Positions 12,174-25,609 of a stretch of 64,000 nucleotides of DNA are shown one piece after another. This stretch comes from Diplolepis rosae. Lineage: Eukaryota; Arthropoda; Insecta; Hymenoptera; Diplolepididae. Both the position numbers and the translations under genes were made by a program. The notes beneath the pieces are model-generated. The model did not search any database. It was not told where the DNA came from and worked only from the letters and a program-made list of their open reading frames with translations. The DNA lies in the NCBI GenBank assembly GCA_030998225.1, contig JAPYXD010000686.1, forward strand, positions 2,480,001 to 2,544,000, written 5' to 3'. Numbering within the stretch: position 1 is the first letter of the stretch; each line of letters starts with the position of its first letter.

Positions 12174-13854
12174 CACTTGGGGATTAAAATGACAAGCATC
12201 CTCGCAAGGTATCGTAATAAAAAAAAATTTCTAAAAAATTGGCACTAAATTCAACAATATTCAGGTTTAAAATTTTAGGTATTCAGCAGCGTGTGATATT
12301 TCAAATTTTTTATTTACATTTTCAGGCACTTGGGATTGAAAACGTCAAACATTCCCTCTACGTATGGGGATAAAAATTCATTTGTAGGTAGTTGTCACTG
12401 AATACTGCAATATTGAAGTATGACATTTTAGGTATTGAGCTGCGTTTGATATTTCTAATTTTTTATTTACATTTTCTGGCACTTGGGATTGAAAACGTCA
12501 AACATTCCTTCTACGTATGGGGATAAAAATTTCTTTGTAGGTAATTGTCACTGAATACTACAATATTGAAGTATGAAATATTAGATATTGAGCTGCGTTT
12601 GATACTTCAAATTTTTATTTACATTTTTAGGCACCTTTGATTGAAAACGTCAAAAATTCCCTCTACGTATGGGGATAAAAATTCATTTGCAGGTAATTGT
12701 CACAGAATACTACAATATTCAAGTATTAAATTTTACGTATTGGGCTGCGTTTGATATTTCAAATCTTTTATTTTCATTTTTAGGCAATTGGGATTGAAAA
12801 CGTCAAACATTCCCTCTACGTATGGGGATAAAAATTTATTTGTAAGTAATTGTCACTGAATACTACAATATTCAGGTTTAAAATTTTAGGTATTGAGCTG
12901 CGTTTGATATTTCAAATTTTTTATTTACATTTTCTGGCACTTGGGATTGAAAACGTCAAACATTCCTTCTACGTATGGGGATAAAAATTCATTTGTAGGT
13001 AATTGTCACTGAATTCTACAATATTCAGGTTTAAAATTTTAGGTATTGAGCAGCGTGTGATATTTCAAATTTTTTATTTACATTTTCTGGCAATTGGGAT
13101 TGAAAACGTCAAACATTCCCTCTACGTTTGGGGATAAAAATTTATTTGTAAGTAATTGTCACTGAATACTACAATATTGAAGTATGAATTATTAGATATT
13201 GAGCTGCGTTTGATATTTCAAATTTTTTATTTACATTTTTAGGCACTTGGGTTTGAAAACGTCAAAAATTCCCTCTACGTATGGGGATAAAAATTCATTT
13301 GCAGGTAATTGTCACAGAATACTACAATATACAAGTAATAAATTTTACGTATTGGGCTGCGTTTGATATTTCAAATCTTTTATTTTCATTTTTAGGCAAT
13401 TGGGATTGAAAACGTCAAACATTCCCTCTACGTATGGGGATAAAAATTTATTTGTAAGTAATTGTCACTGAATACTACAATATTCAGGTTTAAAATTTTA
13501 GGTATTGAGCTGCGTTTGATATTTCAAATTTTTTATTTACATTTTCTGGCACTTGGGATTGAAAACGTCAAACATTCCCTCTACGTATGGGGATAAAAAT
13601 TCATTTGTAGGTAATTGTCACTGAATACTACAATATTGAAGTATCAAATATTAGATATTGAGCTGCGTTTGATATTTCAAATTTTTTATTTACATTTTTA
13701 GGCACTTGGGATTGAAAACGTCAACATTCCCTCTACGTATGGGGATAAAAATTCATTTTTAGGCAATTGTCACAGAATACTACAATATTCAAGTGTTAAA
13801 TTTTAGGTTTTGCGCTGTGTGTGATAATGTATTTTTTTTTTTCCATTTTTTAGG
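12174..13854. repeat. 11-monomer expanded 9-mer with internal duplication
   Basis: The block starts as the 9-mer (B, then TGACATTTTAGG with GATATTTCTAATT, then CCTTCTACG). It then runs into a GAAATATTAG monomer and goes twice through the TTTGCAGG / TCTTTTATTTTC / GTAAGTAATTG monomers (near 12690-12860 and 13303-13460), with a second CCTTCTACG monomer near 12967. The two passes are about 612 bp (4 monomers) apart, which indicates a segmental duplication plus loss inside one HOR. Confidence 0.72.
13807..13854. other. Divergent right half before the B unit at 13855
   Basis: The normal GTGTTGGGCTGTGTTTGATAATTT stretch reads GTTTTGCGCTGTGTGTGATAATG followed by a T-run of about 14 bases and CCATTTTTTAGG. 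The changes are confined to this pre-B half monomer. Confidence 0.65.
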
Positions 13855-15533
13855 CACTTGGGGATTAAAATGACAAACAACCCCGCAAGGTATCGTAAAA
13901 AAAAAAATTTCTGACAAATTTGCACTAAATTCTACAATATTCGGGTTTAAAATTTTAGGTTCTGATCTGCGTTTGATATTTCAAATTTTTTATTCACATT
14001 TTTAGTCACTTGGGATTGAAAACGTCAAACATTCCCTCTACGTATGGGGATAAAAATTCATTTGTAGGTAATTGTCACTGAATACTGCAATATTGAAGTA
14101 TGACATTTTAGGTATTGAGCTGCGTTTGATATTTCTAATTTTTTATTCACATTTTTAGTCACTTGGGATTGAAAACGTCAAACATTCCTTCTACGTATGG
14201 GGATAAAAATTCATTTGTAGGTAATTTTCACTGAATTCTACAATATTCAGGTTTAAAATTTTAGGTATTGAGCAGCGTGTGATATTTCAAATTTTTTATT
14301 TACATTTTCTGGCACTTGGGATTGAAAACGTCAAATATTCCCTCTACGTATGGGGATAAAAATTTATTTGTAGGTAATTGTCACTGAATACTACAATATT
14401 GAAGTATGAATTATTAGATATTGAGCTGCGTTTGATATTTCAAATTTTTTATTTACATTTTTAGGCACTTGGGTTTGAAAACGTCAAAAATTCCCTCTAC
14501 GTATGGGGATAAAAATTCATTTGCAGGTAATTGTCACAGAATACTACAATATACAAGTAATAAATTTTACGTATTGGGCTGCGTTTGATATTTCAAATTT
14601 TTTATTTACATTTTCTGGCAATTGGGATTGAAAACGTCAAACATTCCCTCTACGTATGGGGATAAAAATTTATTTGTAAGTAATTGTCACTGAATACTAC
14701 AATATTCAGGTTTAAAATTTTAGGTATTGAGCTGCGTTTGATATTTCAAATTTTTTATTTACATTTTCTGGCACTTGGGATTGAAAACGTCAAACATTCC
14801 CTCTACGTATGGGGATAAAAATTTATTTGTAGGTAATTGTCACTGAATACTACAATATTGAAGTATGAAATATTAGATATTGAGCTGCGTTTGATATTTC
14901 AAATTTTTTATTTACATTTTTTGGCACTTGGGTTTGAAAACGTCACATTCCCTCTACGCATGGGGATAAAAATTCATTTGTAGGTAATTGTCACTGAATT
15001 CTACAATATTCAGGTTTAAAATTTTATGTATTGAGCAGCGTGTGATATTTCAAATTTTTTATTCTAATTTTTAGGCACTTGGGATTGAAAACGTCAAACA
15101 TTCACTCAACGTATGCGGATAAAAATTTATTTGTAGGTAATTGTCACTGAATACTACAATATTCAGGTTTAAAATTTTAGGTATTGAGCTGCGTTTGATA
15201 TTTCAAATTTTTTATTTACATTTTCTGGCACTTGGGATTGAAAACGTCAAACATTCCCTCTACGTATGGGGATAAAAATTCATTTGTAGGTAATTGTCAC
15301 AGAATACTACAATATTGAAGTATGAAATATTAGATATTGAGCTGCGTTTGATATTTCAAATTTTTCATTTACATTTTTAGGCACTTGGGATTGAAAACGT
15401 CAACATTCCCTATACGCATGGGGATAAAAATTCATTTTTAGGTAATTGTCACAGAATACTACAATATTCAAGTGTTAAATTTTAGGTGTTGGGCTGTGTT
15501 TGATAATTTAAATTTTTTATTCACATTTTTAGG
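13855..15533. repeat. 11-monomer HOR variant, copy 3 (1,679 bp)
   Basis: The B unit at 13855 is followed by ten A monomers. Shared markers with 568, 9580 and 22710 are CCTTCTACG, GAATTATTAG, AATATACAAGTAATAA, GTAAGTAATTG, GTCACATTCCC, TTTTATGTATTGAGCAGCG and the pre-B monomer. CTCAACGTATGCGG is shared only with 9580, so those two copies are closest relatives. Confidence 0.8.
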
Positions 15534-16753
15534 CACTTGGGGATTAAAATGACAAACATCCCCGCAAGGTATCGTAAAAAAAAAATTTTCTGACAAATTG
15601 GCACTAAATTCTACAATATTCAGGTTTAAAATTTTAGGTATTGAGCTGCGTTTGATATTTCAAATTTTTTATTTACATTTTAAGGCACTTGGGATTGAAA
15701 ACGTCAAAAATTCCCTCTACGTATGGGGATAAAAATTCATTTGCAGGTAATTGTCACAGGATACTACAATATTCAAGTATTAAATTTTACGTATTGGGCT
15801 GTGTTTGATAATTTAAATTTTTTATTCACATTTTGAGGCACTTGGGATTGAAAACGTCAAACATTTCCTCTACGTATGGGGATAAAAATTCATTTGTAGG
15901 TAATTGTCACTGAATACTGCAATATTGAAGTATGACATTTTACGTATTGGGCTGTGTTTGATAATTTAAATTTTTTATTCACATTTTTAAGCACTTGGGG
16001 ATTAAAATGACAAGCATCCTCGCAAGGTATCGTAAAAAAAATCTTCTGACAAATTTGCACTAAATTCTACAATATTCGGGTTTAAAATTTTAGGTACTGA
16101 GCTGCGTTTGATATTTCAAATTTTTTATTTACATTTTAAGGCACTTGGGATTGAAAACGTCAAAAATTCCATCTACGTATGGGGATAAAAATTTATTTGT
16201 AGGTAATTGTCACTGAATACTACAATATTCAGGTTTAAAGTTTTAGGTATTGAGCAGCGTGTGATATTTCAAATTTTTTATTTGCCTTTTCAGGCACTTG
16301 GGATTGAAAACGTCAAACATTCCCTCTACGTATGGGGATAAAAATTCATTTGTAGGTAATTGTCACTGAATACTGCAATATTGAAGTATGACATTTTACG
16401 TATTGGGCTGTGTTTGATAATTTAAATTTTTTATTAACATTTTTAGGCACTTGCGGATTAAAATGACAAGCATTCTCGCAAGGTATCGTAATAAAAAAAA
16501 ATTTCTAAAAAATTGGCACTAAATTCAACAATATTCAGGTTTAAAATTTTAGGTATTGAGCTGCGTTTGATATTTCAAATTGTTTATTTACATTTTTAGG
16601 CTCCTGGGTTTGAAAACGTCAAACATTCCCTCTACGTATGGGGATAAAAATTCATTTGTAGGTAATTGTCACAGAATACTACAATATTCAAGTATTAAAT
16701 TTTACGTATTGGGCTGTGTTTGATAATTTAAATTTTTTATTCACATTTTTAGG
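15534..16753. repeat. 8-monomer lead block; first half of 17-mer HOR copy 1
   Basis: B units at 15534, 15992 and 16448 give spacings 3, 3, 2. Ordered markers are TTTTAAGGCAC, TTTTGAGGCAC, AACATTTCCTC, a second B, CCATCTACGTATGGGG, AAAGTTTTAGG, TTTGCCTTTTCAGG, TTAACATTTTTAGG, B with CTTGCGGATT, and GGCTCCTGGGTTTG. With 16754-18132 it forms a 17-monomer HOR of 2,599 bp, repeated at 24389 and 29587. Confidence 0.83.
15992..16144 (+). repeat. Hybrid B unit
   Basis: The left third is of the TTTCTA subtype (AAGCATCCTCGC), while the rest is of the CTGAC subtype (CTTCTGACAAATTTGC, then GGTACTGAGC). A second hybrid of the same kind is at 30045. The matching position of the 17-mer at 24847 is a pure CTGAC unit, so the hybrids probably arose by conversion from a nearby TTTCTA unit. 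Confidence 0.75.
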
Positions 16754-18132
16754 CACTTGGGGATTAAAATGACAAGCATCCTCGCAAGTTATCGTAATAA
16801 AAAAAAATTTCTAAAAAATTGGCACTAAATTCAACAATATTCAGGTTTAAAATTTTAGGTATTCAGCAGCGTGTGATATTTCAAATTTTTTATTTACATT
16901 TTCAGGCACTTGGGATTGAAAACGTCAAACATTCCCTCTACGTATGGGGATAAAAATTCATTTGTAGGTAGTTGTCACTGAATACTGCAATATTGAAGTA
17001 TGACATTTTAGGTATTGAGCTGCGTTTGAAATTTCTAATTTTTTATTTACATTTTCAGGCACTTGGGATTGAAAACGTCAAACATTCCCTCTACGTATGG
17101 GGATAAAAATTTATTTGTAGGTAATTGTCACTGAATACTACAATATTCAGGTTTAGAATTTTAGGTATTGAGCTGCGTTTGATATTTTAAATTTTTTTAT
17201 TTACATTTTCTGGCACTTGGGATTGAAAACGTCAAACATTCCTTCTACGTATGGGGATAAAAAATTCATTTGTAGGTAATTTTCACTGAATTCTACAATA
17301 TTCAGGTTTAAAATTTTAAGTATTGAGCAGCGTGTGATATTTCAAATTTTTTATTTACATTTTCTGGCACTTGGGATTGAAAACGTCAAATATTCCCTCT
17401 ACGTATGGGGATAAAAATTTATTTGTAGGTAATTGTCACTGAATACTACAATATTGAAGTATGAATTATTAGGTATTGAGCTGCGTTAGATACTTCAAAT
17501 TTTTATTTACATTTTTAGGCACCTGGGATTGAAAACGTCAAAAATTCCCTCTACGTATGGGGATAAAAATTCATTTGCAGGTAATTGTCACAGAATACTA
17601 CAATATACAAGTAATAAATTTTACGTATTGGGCTGCGTTTGATATTTCAAATCTTTTATTTTCATTTTTAGGCAATTGGGATTGAAAACGTCAAACATTC
17701 CCTCTACGTATGGGGATAAAAATTTATTTGTAAGTAATTGTCACTGAATACTACAATATTCAAGTGTTAAATTTTAGGTATTGAGCTGCGTTTGATTTTT
17801 CAAATTTTTTATTTACATTTTCTGGCACTTGGGATTGAAAACGTCAAACATTCCCTCTACGTATGGGGATAAAAATTTATTTGTAGGTAATTGTCACTGA
17901 ATACTACAATATTGAAGTATGAAATATTAGATATTGAGCTGCGTTTGATATTTCAAATTTTTTATTTACATTTTTAGGCACTTGGGATTAGAAAACGTCA
18001 ACATTCCCTCTACGCATGGGGATAAAAATTCATTTTTTAGGTAATTGTCACAGAATACTACAATATTCAAGTGTTAAATTTTAGGTGTTGGGCTGTGTTT
18101 GATAATTTAAATTTTTTATTCACATTTTTAGG
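16754..18132. repeat. 9-monomer HOR, copy 3
   Basis: A TTTCTA-type B unit plus eight A monomers (1,379 bp). All canonical markers are present, including GTAGTTGTCAC at position 2, TTTAGAATTTTAGG, CCTTCTACG with AATTTTCACTG, GCGTTAGATACTTC, AATATACAAGTAATAA, and GGGATTAGAAAACG with a 1-bp insertion at position 9. Confidence 0.86.
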
Positions 18133-19047
18133 CACTTGGGTATTAAAATGACAAACATCCCCGCAAGGTATCGTAAAAAAAAAATTTCTGACAAATTTGC
18201 ACTAAATTCTACAATATTCGGGTTTAAAATTTTAGGTACTGAGCTGCGTTTGATATTTCAAATTTTTTATTTACATTTTAAGGCACTTGGGATTGAAAAC
18301 GTCAAAAATTCCATCTACGTATGAGGATAAAAATTCATTTGCAGGTAATTGTCACAGAATACTACAATATTCAAGTATTAAATTTTACGTATTGGGCTGT
18401 GTTTGATAATTTAAATTTTTTATTCACATTTTGAGGCACTTGGGATTGAAAACGTCAAACATTCCCTCTACGTATGGGGATAAAAATTTATTTGTAGGTA
18501 ATTGTCACTGAATACTACAATATTCAGGTTTAAAGTTTTAGGTATTGAGCAGCGTGTGATATTTCAAATTTTTTATTTACAGTTTCTGGCACTTTGGATT
18601 GAAAACGTCAAATATTCCCTCTACGTATGGGGATAAAAATTCATTTGTAGGTAATTGTCACTGAATACTACAATATTCAGGTTTAAAGTTTTAGGTATTG
18701 AGCTGCGTTTGATATTTCAAATTTTTTATTTACATTTTCTGGCACTTGGGATTGAAAACGTCAAACATTCCCTCTACGTATGGGGATAAAAATTTATTTG
18801 TAGGTAATTGTCACTGAATACTACAATATTGAAGTATGAAATATTAGATATTGAGCTGCGTTTGATATTTCAAATTTTTTATTTACATTTTTAGGCACTT
18901 GGGATTGAAAACGTCAACATTCCCTCTACGCATGGGGATAAAAATTCATTTTTAGGTAATTGTCACAGAATACTACAATATTCAAGTGTTAAATTTTAGG
19001 TGTTGGGCTGTGTTTGATAATTTAAATTTTTTATTCACATTTTTAGG
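18133..19047. repeat. 6-monomer spacer block, copy 1
   Basis: The B unit (CTGAC) is followed by CCATCTACGTATGAGG, TTTTGAGG, AAAGTTTTAGG with TTTACAGTTTCTGG, CACTTTGGATTG, GAAATATTAG and ACGCATGGGG with the pre-B right half. The block at 21796 is nearly identical at offset 3,662 bp. Relatives start at 26987 and 32183. Confidence 0.83.
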
Positions 19048-20421
19048 CACTTGGGGATTAAAATGACAAACATCCCCGCAAGGTATCGTAAAAAAAAAAT
19101 TTTCTGACAAATTTGCACTAAATTCTACAATATTCAGGTTTAAAATTTTAGGTACTGAGCTGCGTTTGATATTTCAAATTTTTTATTTACATTTTCAGGC
19201 ACTTGGGATTGAAAACGTCAAACATTCCCTCTACGTATGGGGATAAAAATTCATTTGTAGGTAATTGTCACTGAATACTGCAATATTGAAGTATGACATT
19301 TTAGGTATTGAGCTGCGTTTGAAATTTCTAATTTTTTATTTACATTTTCAGGCACTTGGGATTGAAAACGTCAAACATTCCCTCTACGTATGGGGATAAA
19401 AATTTATTTGTAGGTAATTGTCACTGAATACTACAATATTCAGGTTTAGAATTTTAGGTATTGAGCTGCGTTTGATATTTCAAATTTTTTATTTACATTT
19501 TCTGGCACTTGGGATTGAAAACGTCAAACATTCCTTCTACGTATGGGGATAAAAATTCATTTGTAGGTAATTTTCACTGAATTCTACAATATTCAGGTTT
19601 AAAATTTTAGGTATTGAGCAGCGTGTGATATTTCAAATTTTTTATTTACATTTTCTGGCACTTGGGATTGAAAACGTCAAATATTCCCTCTACGTATGGG
19701 GATAAAAATTTATTTGTAGGTAATTGTCACTGAATACTACAATATTGAAGTATGAAATATTAGATATTGAGCTGCGTTAGATACTTCAAATTTTTATTTA
19801 CATTTTTAGGCACTTGGGATTGAAAACGTCAAAAATTCCCTCTACGTATGGGGATAAAAATTCATTTGCAGGTAATTGTCACAGAATACTACAATATACA
19901 AGTAATAAATTTTACGTATTGGGCTGCGTTTGATATTTCAAATCTTTTATTTTCATTTTTAGGCAATTGGGATTGAAAACGTCAAACATTCCCTCTACGT
20001 ATGGGGATAAAAATTTATTTGTAAGTAATTGTCACTGAATACTACAATATTCAAGTGTTAAATTTTAGGTATTGCGCTGTGTTTGATAATTTAAATTTTT
20101 TATTTACATTTTGAGGCACTTGGGATTGAAAACGTCAAACATTCCCTCTACGTATGGGGATAAAAATTTATTTGTAGGTAATTGTCACTGAATACTACAA
20201 TATTGAAGTATGAAATATTAGATATTGAGCTGCGTTTGATATTTCAAATTTTTTATTTACATTTTTAGGCACTTGGGATTGAAAACGTCAACATTCCCTC
20301 TACGCATGGGGATAAAAATTCATTTTTAGGTAATTGTCACAGAATACTACAATATTCAAGTGTTAAATTTTAGGTGTTGCGCTGTGTTTGATAATTTAAA
20401 TTTTTTATTCACATTTTTAGG
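19048..20421. repeat. 9-monomer HOR, copy 4 (tandem with copy 5)
   Basis: 1,374 bp, directly followed by copy 5 in head-to-tail order. Unlike copies 1-3, it starts with a CTGAC-type B unit. Internal markers are TTTAGAATTTTAGG (19445), CCTTCTACG (19532), GCGTTAGATACTTC (19774), AATATACAAGTAATAA (19892), TATTGCGCTGTG and TTTTGAGG. Confidence 0.88.
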
Positions 20422-21795
20422 CACTTGGGGATTAAAATGACAAACATCCCCGCAAGGTATCGTAAAAAAAAAATTTTCTGACAAATTTGCACTAAATTCT
20501 ACAATATTCAGGTTTAAAATTTTAGGTACTGAGCTGCGTTTGATATTTCAAATTTTTTATTTACATTTTCAGGCACTTGGGATTGAAAACTTCAAACATT
20601 CCCTCTACGTATGGGGATAAAAATTCATTTGTAGGTAATTGTCACTGAATACTGCAATATTGAAGTATGACATTTTAGGTATTGAGCTGCGTTTGAAATT
20701 TCTAATTTTTTATTTACATTTTCAGGCACTTGGGATTGAAAACGTCAAACATTCCCTCTACGTATGGGGATAAAAATTTATTTGTAGGTAATTGTCACTG
20801 AATACTACAATATTCAGGTTTAGAATTTTAGGTATTGAGCTGCGTTTGATATTTCAAATTTTTTATTTACATTTTCTGGCACTTGGGATTGAAAACGTCA
20901 AACATTCCTTCTACGTATGGGGATAAAAATTCATTTGTAGGTAATTTTCACTGAATTCTACAATATTCAGGTTTAAAATTTTAGGTATTGAGCAGCGTGT
21001 GATATTTCAAATTTTTTATTTACATTTTCTGGCACTTGGGATTGAAAACGTCAAATATTCCCTCTACGTATGGGGATAAAAATTTATTTGTAGGTAATTG
21101 TCACTGAATACTACAATATTGAAGTATGAAATATTAGATATTGAGCTGCGTTAGATACTTCAAATTTTTATTTACATTTTTAGGCACCTGGGATTGAAAA
21201 CGTCAAAAATTCCCTCTACGTATGGGGATAAAAATTCATTTGCAGGTAATTGTCACAGAATACTACAATATTCAAGTATTAAATTTTACGTATTGGGCTG
21301 CGTTTGATATTTCAAATCTTTTATTTTCATTTTTAGGCAATTGGGATTGAAAACGTCAAACATTCCCTCTACGTATGGGGATAAAAATTTATTTGTAAGT
21401 AATTGTCACTGAATACTACAATATTCAGGTTTAAAATTTTAGGTATTGGGCTGTGTTTGATAATTTAAATTCTTTATTCACATTTTGAGGCACTTCGGAT
21501 TGAAAACGTCAAACATTCCCTCTACGTATGGGGATAAAAATTTATTTGTAGGTAATTGTCACTGAATACTACAATATTGAAGTATGAAATATTAGATATT
21601 GAGCTGCGTTTGATATTTCAAATTTTTTATTTACATTTTTAGGCACTTGGGATTGAAAACGTCAACATTCCCTCTACGCATGGGGATAAAAATTCATTTT
21701 TAGGTAATTGTCACAGAATACTACAATATTCAAGTGTTAAATTTTAGGTGTTGGGCTGTGTTTGATAATTTAAATTTTTTATTCACATTTTTAGG
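20422..21795. repeat. 9-monomer HOR, copy 5 (tandem with copy 4)
   Basis: 1,374 bp, the same length as copy 4 and nearly identical to it. Differences include GAAAACTTCAAAC at 20584 (also seen at 9741), ATTCAAGTATTAAATT in place of ATACAAGTAATAAATT at position 6, and AATTCTTTATTC at position 7. This is the only place in the window where two full 9-mers abut. Confidence 0.88.
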
Positions 21796-22709
21796 CACTT
21801 GGGGATTAAAATGATAAACATCCCCGCAAGGTATCGTAAAAAAAAATTTCTGACAAATTTGCACTAAATTCTACAATATTGTTGTTTAAAATTTTAGGTA
21901 CTGAGCTGCGTTTGATATTTCAAATTTTTTATTTACATTTTAAGGCACTTGGGATTGAAAACGTCAAAAATTCCATCTACGTATGAGGATAAAAATTCAT
22001 TTGCAGGTAATTGTCACAGAATACTACAATATTCAAGTATTAAATTTTACGTATTGGGCTGTGTTTGATAATTTAAATTTTTTATTCACATTTTGAGGCA
22101 CTTGGGATTGAAAACGTCAAACATTCCCTCTACGTATGGGGATAAAAATTTATTTGTAGGTAATTGTCACTGAATACTACAATATTCAGGTTTAAAGTTT
22201 TAGGTATTGAGCAGCGTGTGATATTTCAAATTTTTTATTTACAGTTTCTGGCACTTTGGATTGAAAACGTCAAATATTCCCTCTACGTATGGGGATAAAA
22301 ATTCATTTGTAGGTAATTGTCACTGAATACTACAATATTCAGGTTTAAAGTTTTAGGTATTGAGCTGCGTTTGATATTTCAAATTTTTTATTTACATTTT
22401 CTGGCACTTGGGATTGAAAACGTCAAATATTCCCTCTACGTATGGGGATAAAAATTTATTTGTAGGTAATTGTCACTGAATACTACAATATTGAAGTATG
22501 AAATATTAGATATTGAGCTGCGTTTGATATTTCAAATTTTTTATTTACATTTTTAGGCACTTGGGATTGAAAACGTCAACATTCCCTCTACGCATGGGGA
22601 TAAAAATTCATTTTTAGGCAATTGTCACAGAATACTACAATATTCAAGTGTTAAATTTTAGGTGTTGGGCTGTGTTTGATAATTTAAATTTTTTATTCAC
22701 ATTTTTAGG
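21796..22709. repeat. 6-monomer spacer block, copy 2
   Basis: It lies 3,662 bp after the spacer at 18133, with the same TTTACAGTTTCTGG / CACTTTGG junction. The B unit has ATGATAAAC and a GTTGTTTAAAATT change, both private to this copy. Confidence 0.82.
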
Positions 22710-24388
22710 CACTTGGGGATTAAAATGACAAACATCCCCGCAAGGTATCGTAAAAAAAAAAATTTTCTGACAAATTGGCACTAAATTCTACAATATTCAG
22801 GTTTAAAATTTTAGGTATTGAGCTGTGTTTGATATTTCAAATTTTTTAATCACATTTTTAGTCACTTGGTATTGAAAACGTCAAACATTCCCTCTACGTA
22901 TGGGGATAAAAATTCATTTGTAGGTAATTGTCACTGAATACTGCAATATTGAAGTATGACATTTTAGGTATTGAGCTGCGTTTGAAATTTCTAATTTTTT
23001 ATTTACATTTTCAGGCACTTGGGATTGAAAACGTCAAACATTCCCTCTACGTATGGGGATAAAAATTTATTTGTAGGTAATTTTCACTGAATTCTACAAT
23101 ATTCAGGTTTAAAATTTTAGGTATTGAGCAGCGTGTGATATTTCAAATTTTTTATTTACATTTTCTGGCACTTGGGATTGAAAACGTCAAATATTCCCTC
23201 TACGTATGGGGATAAAAATTTATTTGTAGGTAATTGTCACTGAATACTACAATATTGAAGTATGAATTATTAGATATTGAGCTGGGTTTGATATTTCAAA
23301 TTTTTTATTTACATTTTTAGGCACTTGGGTTTGAAAACGTCAAAAATTCCCTCTACGTATGGGGATAAAAATTCATTTGCAGGTAATTGTCACAGAATAC
23401 TACAATATACAAGTAATAAATTTTACGTATTGGGCTGCGTTTGATATTTCAAATCTTTTATTTTCATTTTTAGGCAATTGGGATTGAAAACGTCAAACAT
23501 TCCCTCTACGTATGGGGATAAAAATTTATTTGTAAGTAATTGTCACTGAATACTACAATATTCAGGTTTAAAATTTTAGGTATTGAGCTGCGTTTGATAT
23601 TTCAAATTTTTTATTTACATTTTCTGGCACTTGGGATTGAAAACGTCAAACATTCCCTCTACGTATGGGGATAAAAATTCATTTGTAGGTAATTGTCACT
23701 GAATACTACAATATTGAAGTATGAAATATTAGATATTGAGCTGCGTTTGATATTTCAAATTTTTTATTCACATTTTTAGGCACTTGGGATTGAAAACGTC
23801 ACATTCCCTCTACGTATGGGGATAAAAATTCATTTGTAGGTAATTGTCACTGAATTCTACAATATTCAGGTTTAAAATTTTATGTATTGAGCAGCGTGTG
23901 ATATTTCAAATTTTTTATTCTCATTTTTAGGCACTTGGGATTGAAAACGTCAAACATTCCCTCTACGTATGGGGATAAAAATTAATTTGTAGGTAATTGT
24001 CACAGAATACTACAATATTCAGGTTTAAAATTTTAGGTATTGAGCAGCGTGTGATATTTCAAATTGTTGATTTACATTTTTTGGCAACTGGGTTTGAAAA
24101 CGTCAAACATTCCCTCTACGTATGGGGATAAAAATTTATTTGTAGGTAATTGTCACTGAATACTACAATATTGAAGTATGAAATATTAGATATTGAGCTG
24201 CGTTTGATATTTCAAATTTTTTATTTACATTTTTAGGCACTTGGGATTGAAAACGTCAACATTCCCTCTACGCATGGGGATAAAAATTCATTTTTAGGCA
24301 ATTGTCACAGAATACTACAATATTGAAGTGTTACATATTAGGTGATGGGCTGTGTTTATAATTTAAATTTTTTATTCACATTTTTAGG
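22710..24388. repeat. 11-monomer HOR variant, copy 4 (1,679 bp)
   Basis: The B unit at 22710 is followed by ten A monomers with GTCACATTCCC (23798), TTTTATGTATTGAGCAGCG (23878), AATATACAAGTAATAA and GTAAGTAATTG. Private changes are TTTTTTAATCACATTTT, AATTGTTGATTTAC with GGCAACTGGGTTTG, and the damaged pre-B half at 24324. Confidence 0.78.
24324..24361. other. Divergent pre-B right half
   Basis: The usual AAGTGTTAAATTTTAGGTG reads AAGTGTTACATATTAGGTG, followed by ATGGGCTGTGTTTATAATTT with one base lost. Flanking monomers are ordinary. Confidence 0.65.
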
Positions 24389-25609
24389 CACTTGGGGATT
24401 AAAATGACAAACATCCCCGCAAGGTATCGTAAAAAAAAAATTTTCTGACAAATTGGCACTAAATTCTACAATATTCAGGTTTAAAATTTTAGGTATTGAG
24501 CTGCGTTTGATATTTCAAATTTTTTATTTACATTTTAAGGCACTTGGGATTGAAAACGTCAAAAATTCCCTCTACGTATGGGGATAAAAATTCATTTGCA
24601 GGTAATTGTCACAGAATACTACAATATTCAAGTATTAAATTTTACGTATTGGGCTGTGTTTGATAATTTAAATTTTTTATTCACATTTTGAGGCACTTGG
24701 GATTGAAAACGTCAAACATTTCCTCTACGTATGGGGATAAAAATTCATTTGTAGGTAATTGTCACTGAATACTGCAATATTGAAGTATGACATTTTACGT
24801 ATTGGGCTGTGTTTGATAATTTAAATTTTTTATTCACATTTTTAGGCACTTGGGGATTAAAATGACAAACATCCCCGCAAGGTATCGTAAAAAAAAAATT
24901 TTCTGACAAATTTGCACTAAATTCTACAATATTCGGGTTTAAAATTTTAGGTACTGTGCTGCGTTTGATATATCAAATTTTTTAGTTACATTTTAAGGCA
25001 CTTGGGATTGAAAACGTCAAAAATTCCATCTACGTATGGGGATAAAAATTTATTTGTAGGTAATTGTCACTGAATACTACAATATTCAGGTTTAAAGTTT
25101 TAGGTATTGAGCAGCGTGTGATATTTCAAATTTTTTATTTGCCTTTTCAGGCACTTGGGATTGAAAACGTCAAACATTCCCTCTACGTATGGGGATAAAA
25201 ATTCATTTGTAGGTAATTGTCACTGAATACTGCAATATTCAAGTATGACATTTTACGTATTGGGCTGTGTTTGATAATTTAAATTTTTTATTAACATTTT
25301 TAGGCACTTGCGGATTAAAATGACAATCATACTCTCAAGGTATCGTAATAAAAAAAAATTTCTAAAAAATTGGCACTAAATTCAACAATATTCAGGTTTA
25401 AAATTTTAGGTATTGAGCTGCGTTTGATATATCAAATTGTTTATTTACATTTTTAGGCTCCTGGGTTTGAAAACGTCAACATTCCCTCTACGTATGGGGA
25501 TAAAAATTCATTTGTAGGTAATTGTCACAGAATACTACAATATTCAAGTATTAAATTTTACGTATTGGGCTGTGTTTGATAATTTAAATTTTTTATTCAC
25601 ATTTTTAGG
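24389..25609. repeat. 8-monomer lead block; first half of 17-mer HOR copy 2
   Basis: B units at 24389, 24847 and 25305 (spacing 3, 3, 2) have the same marker order as 15534-16753. The middle B is a pure CTGAC unit. Private changes are TACTGTGCTGCG with TTTTAGTTAC near 24952-24988, and ATCATACTCTCAAGG in the third B. Confidence 0.83.
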
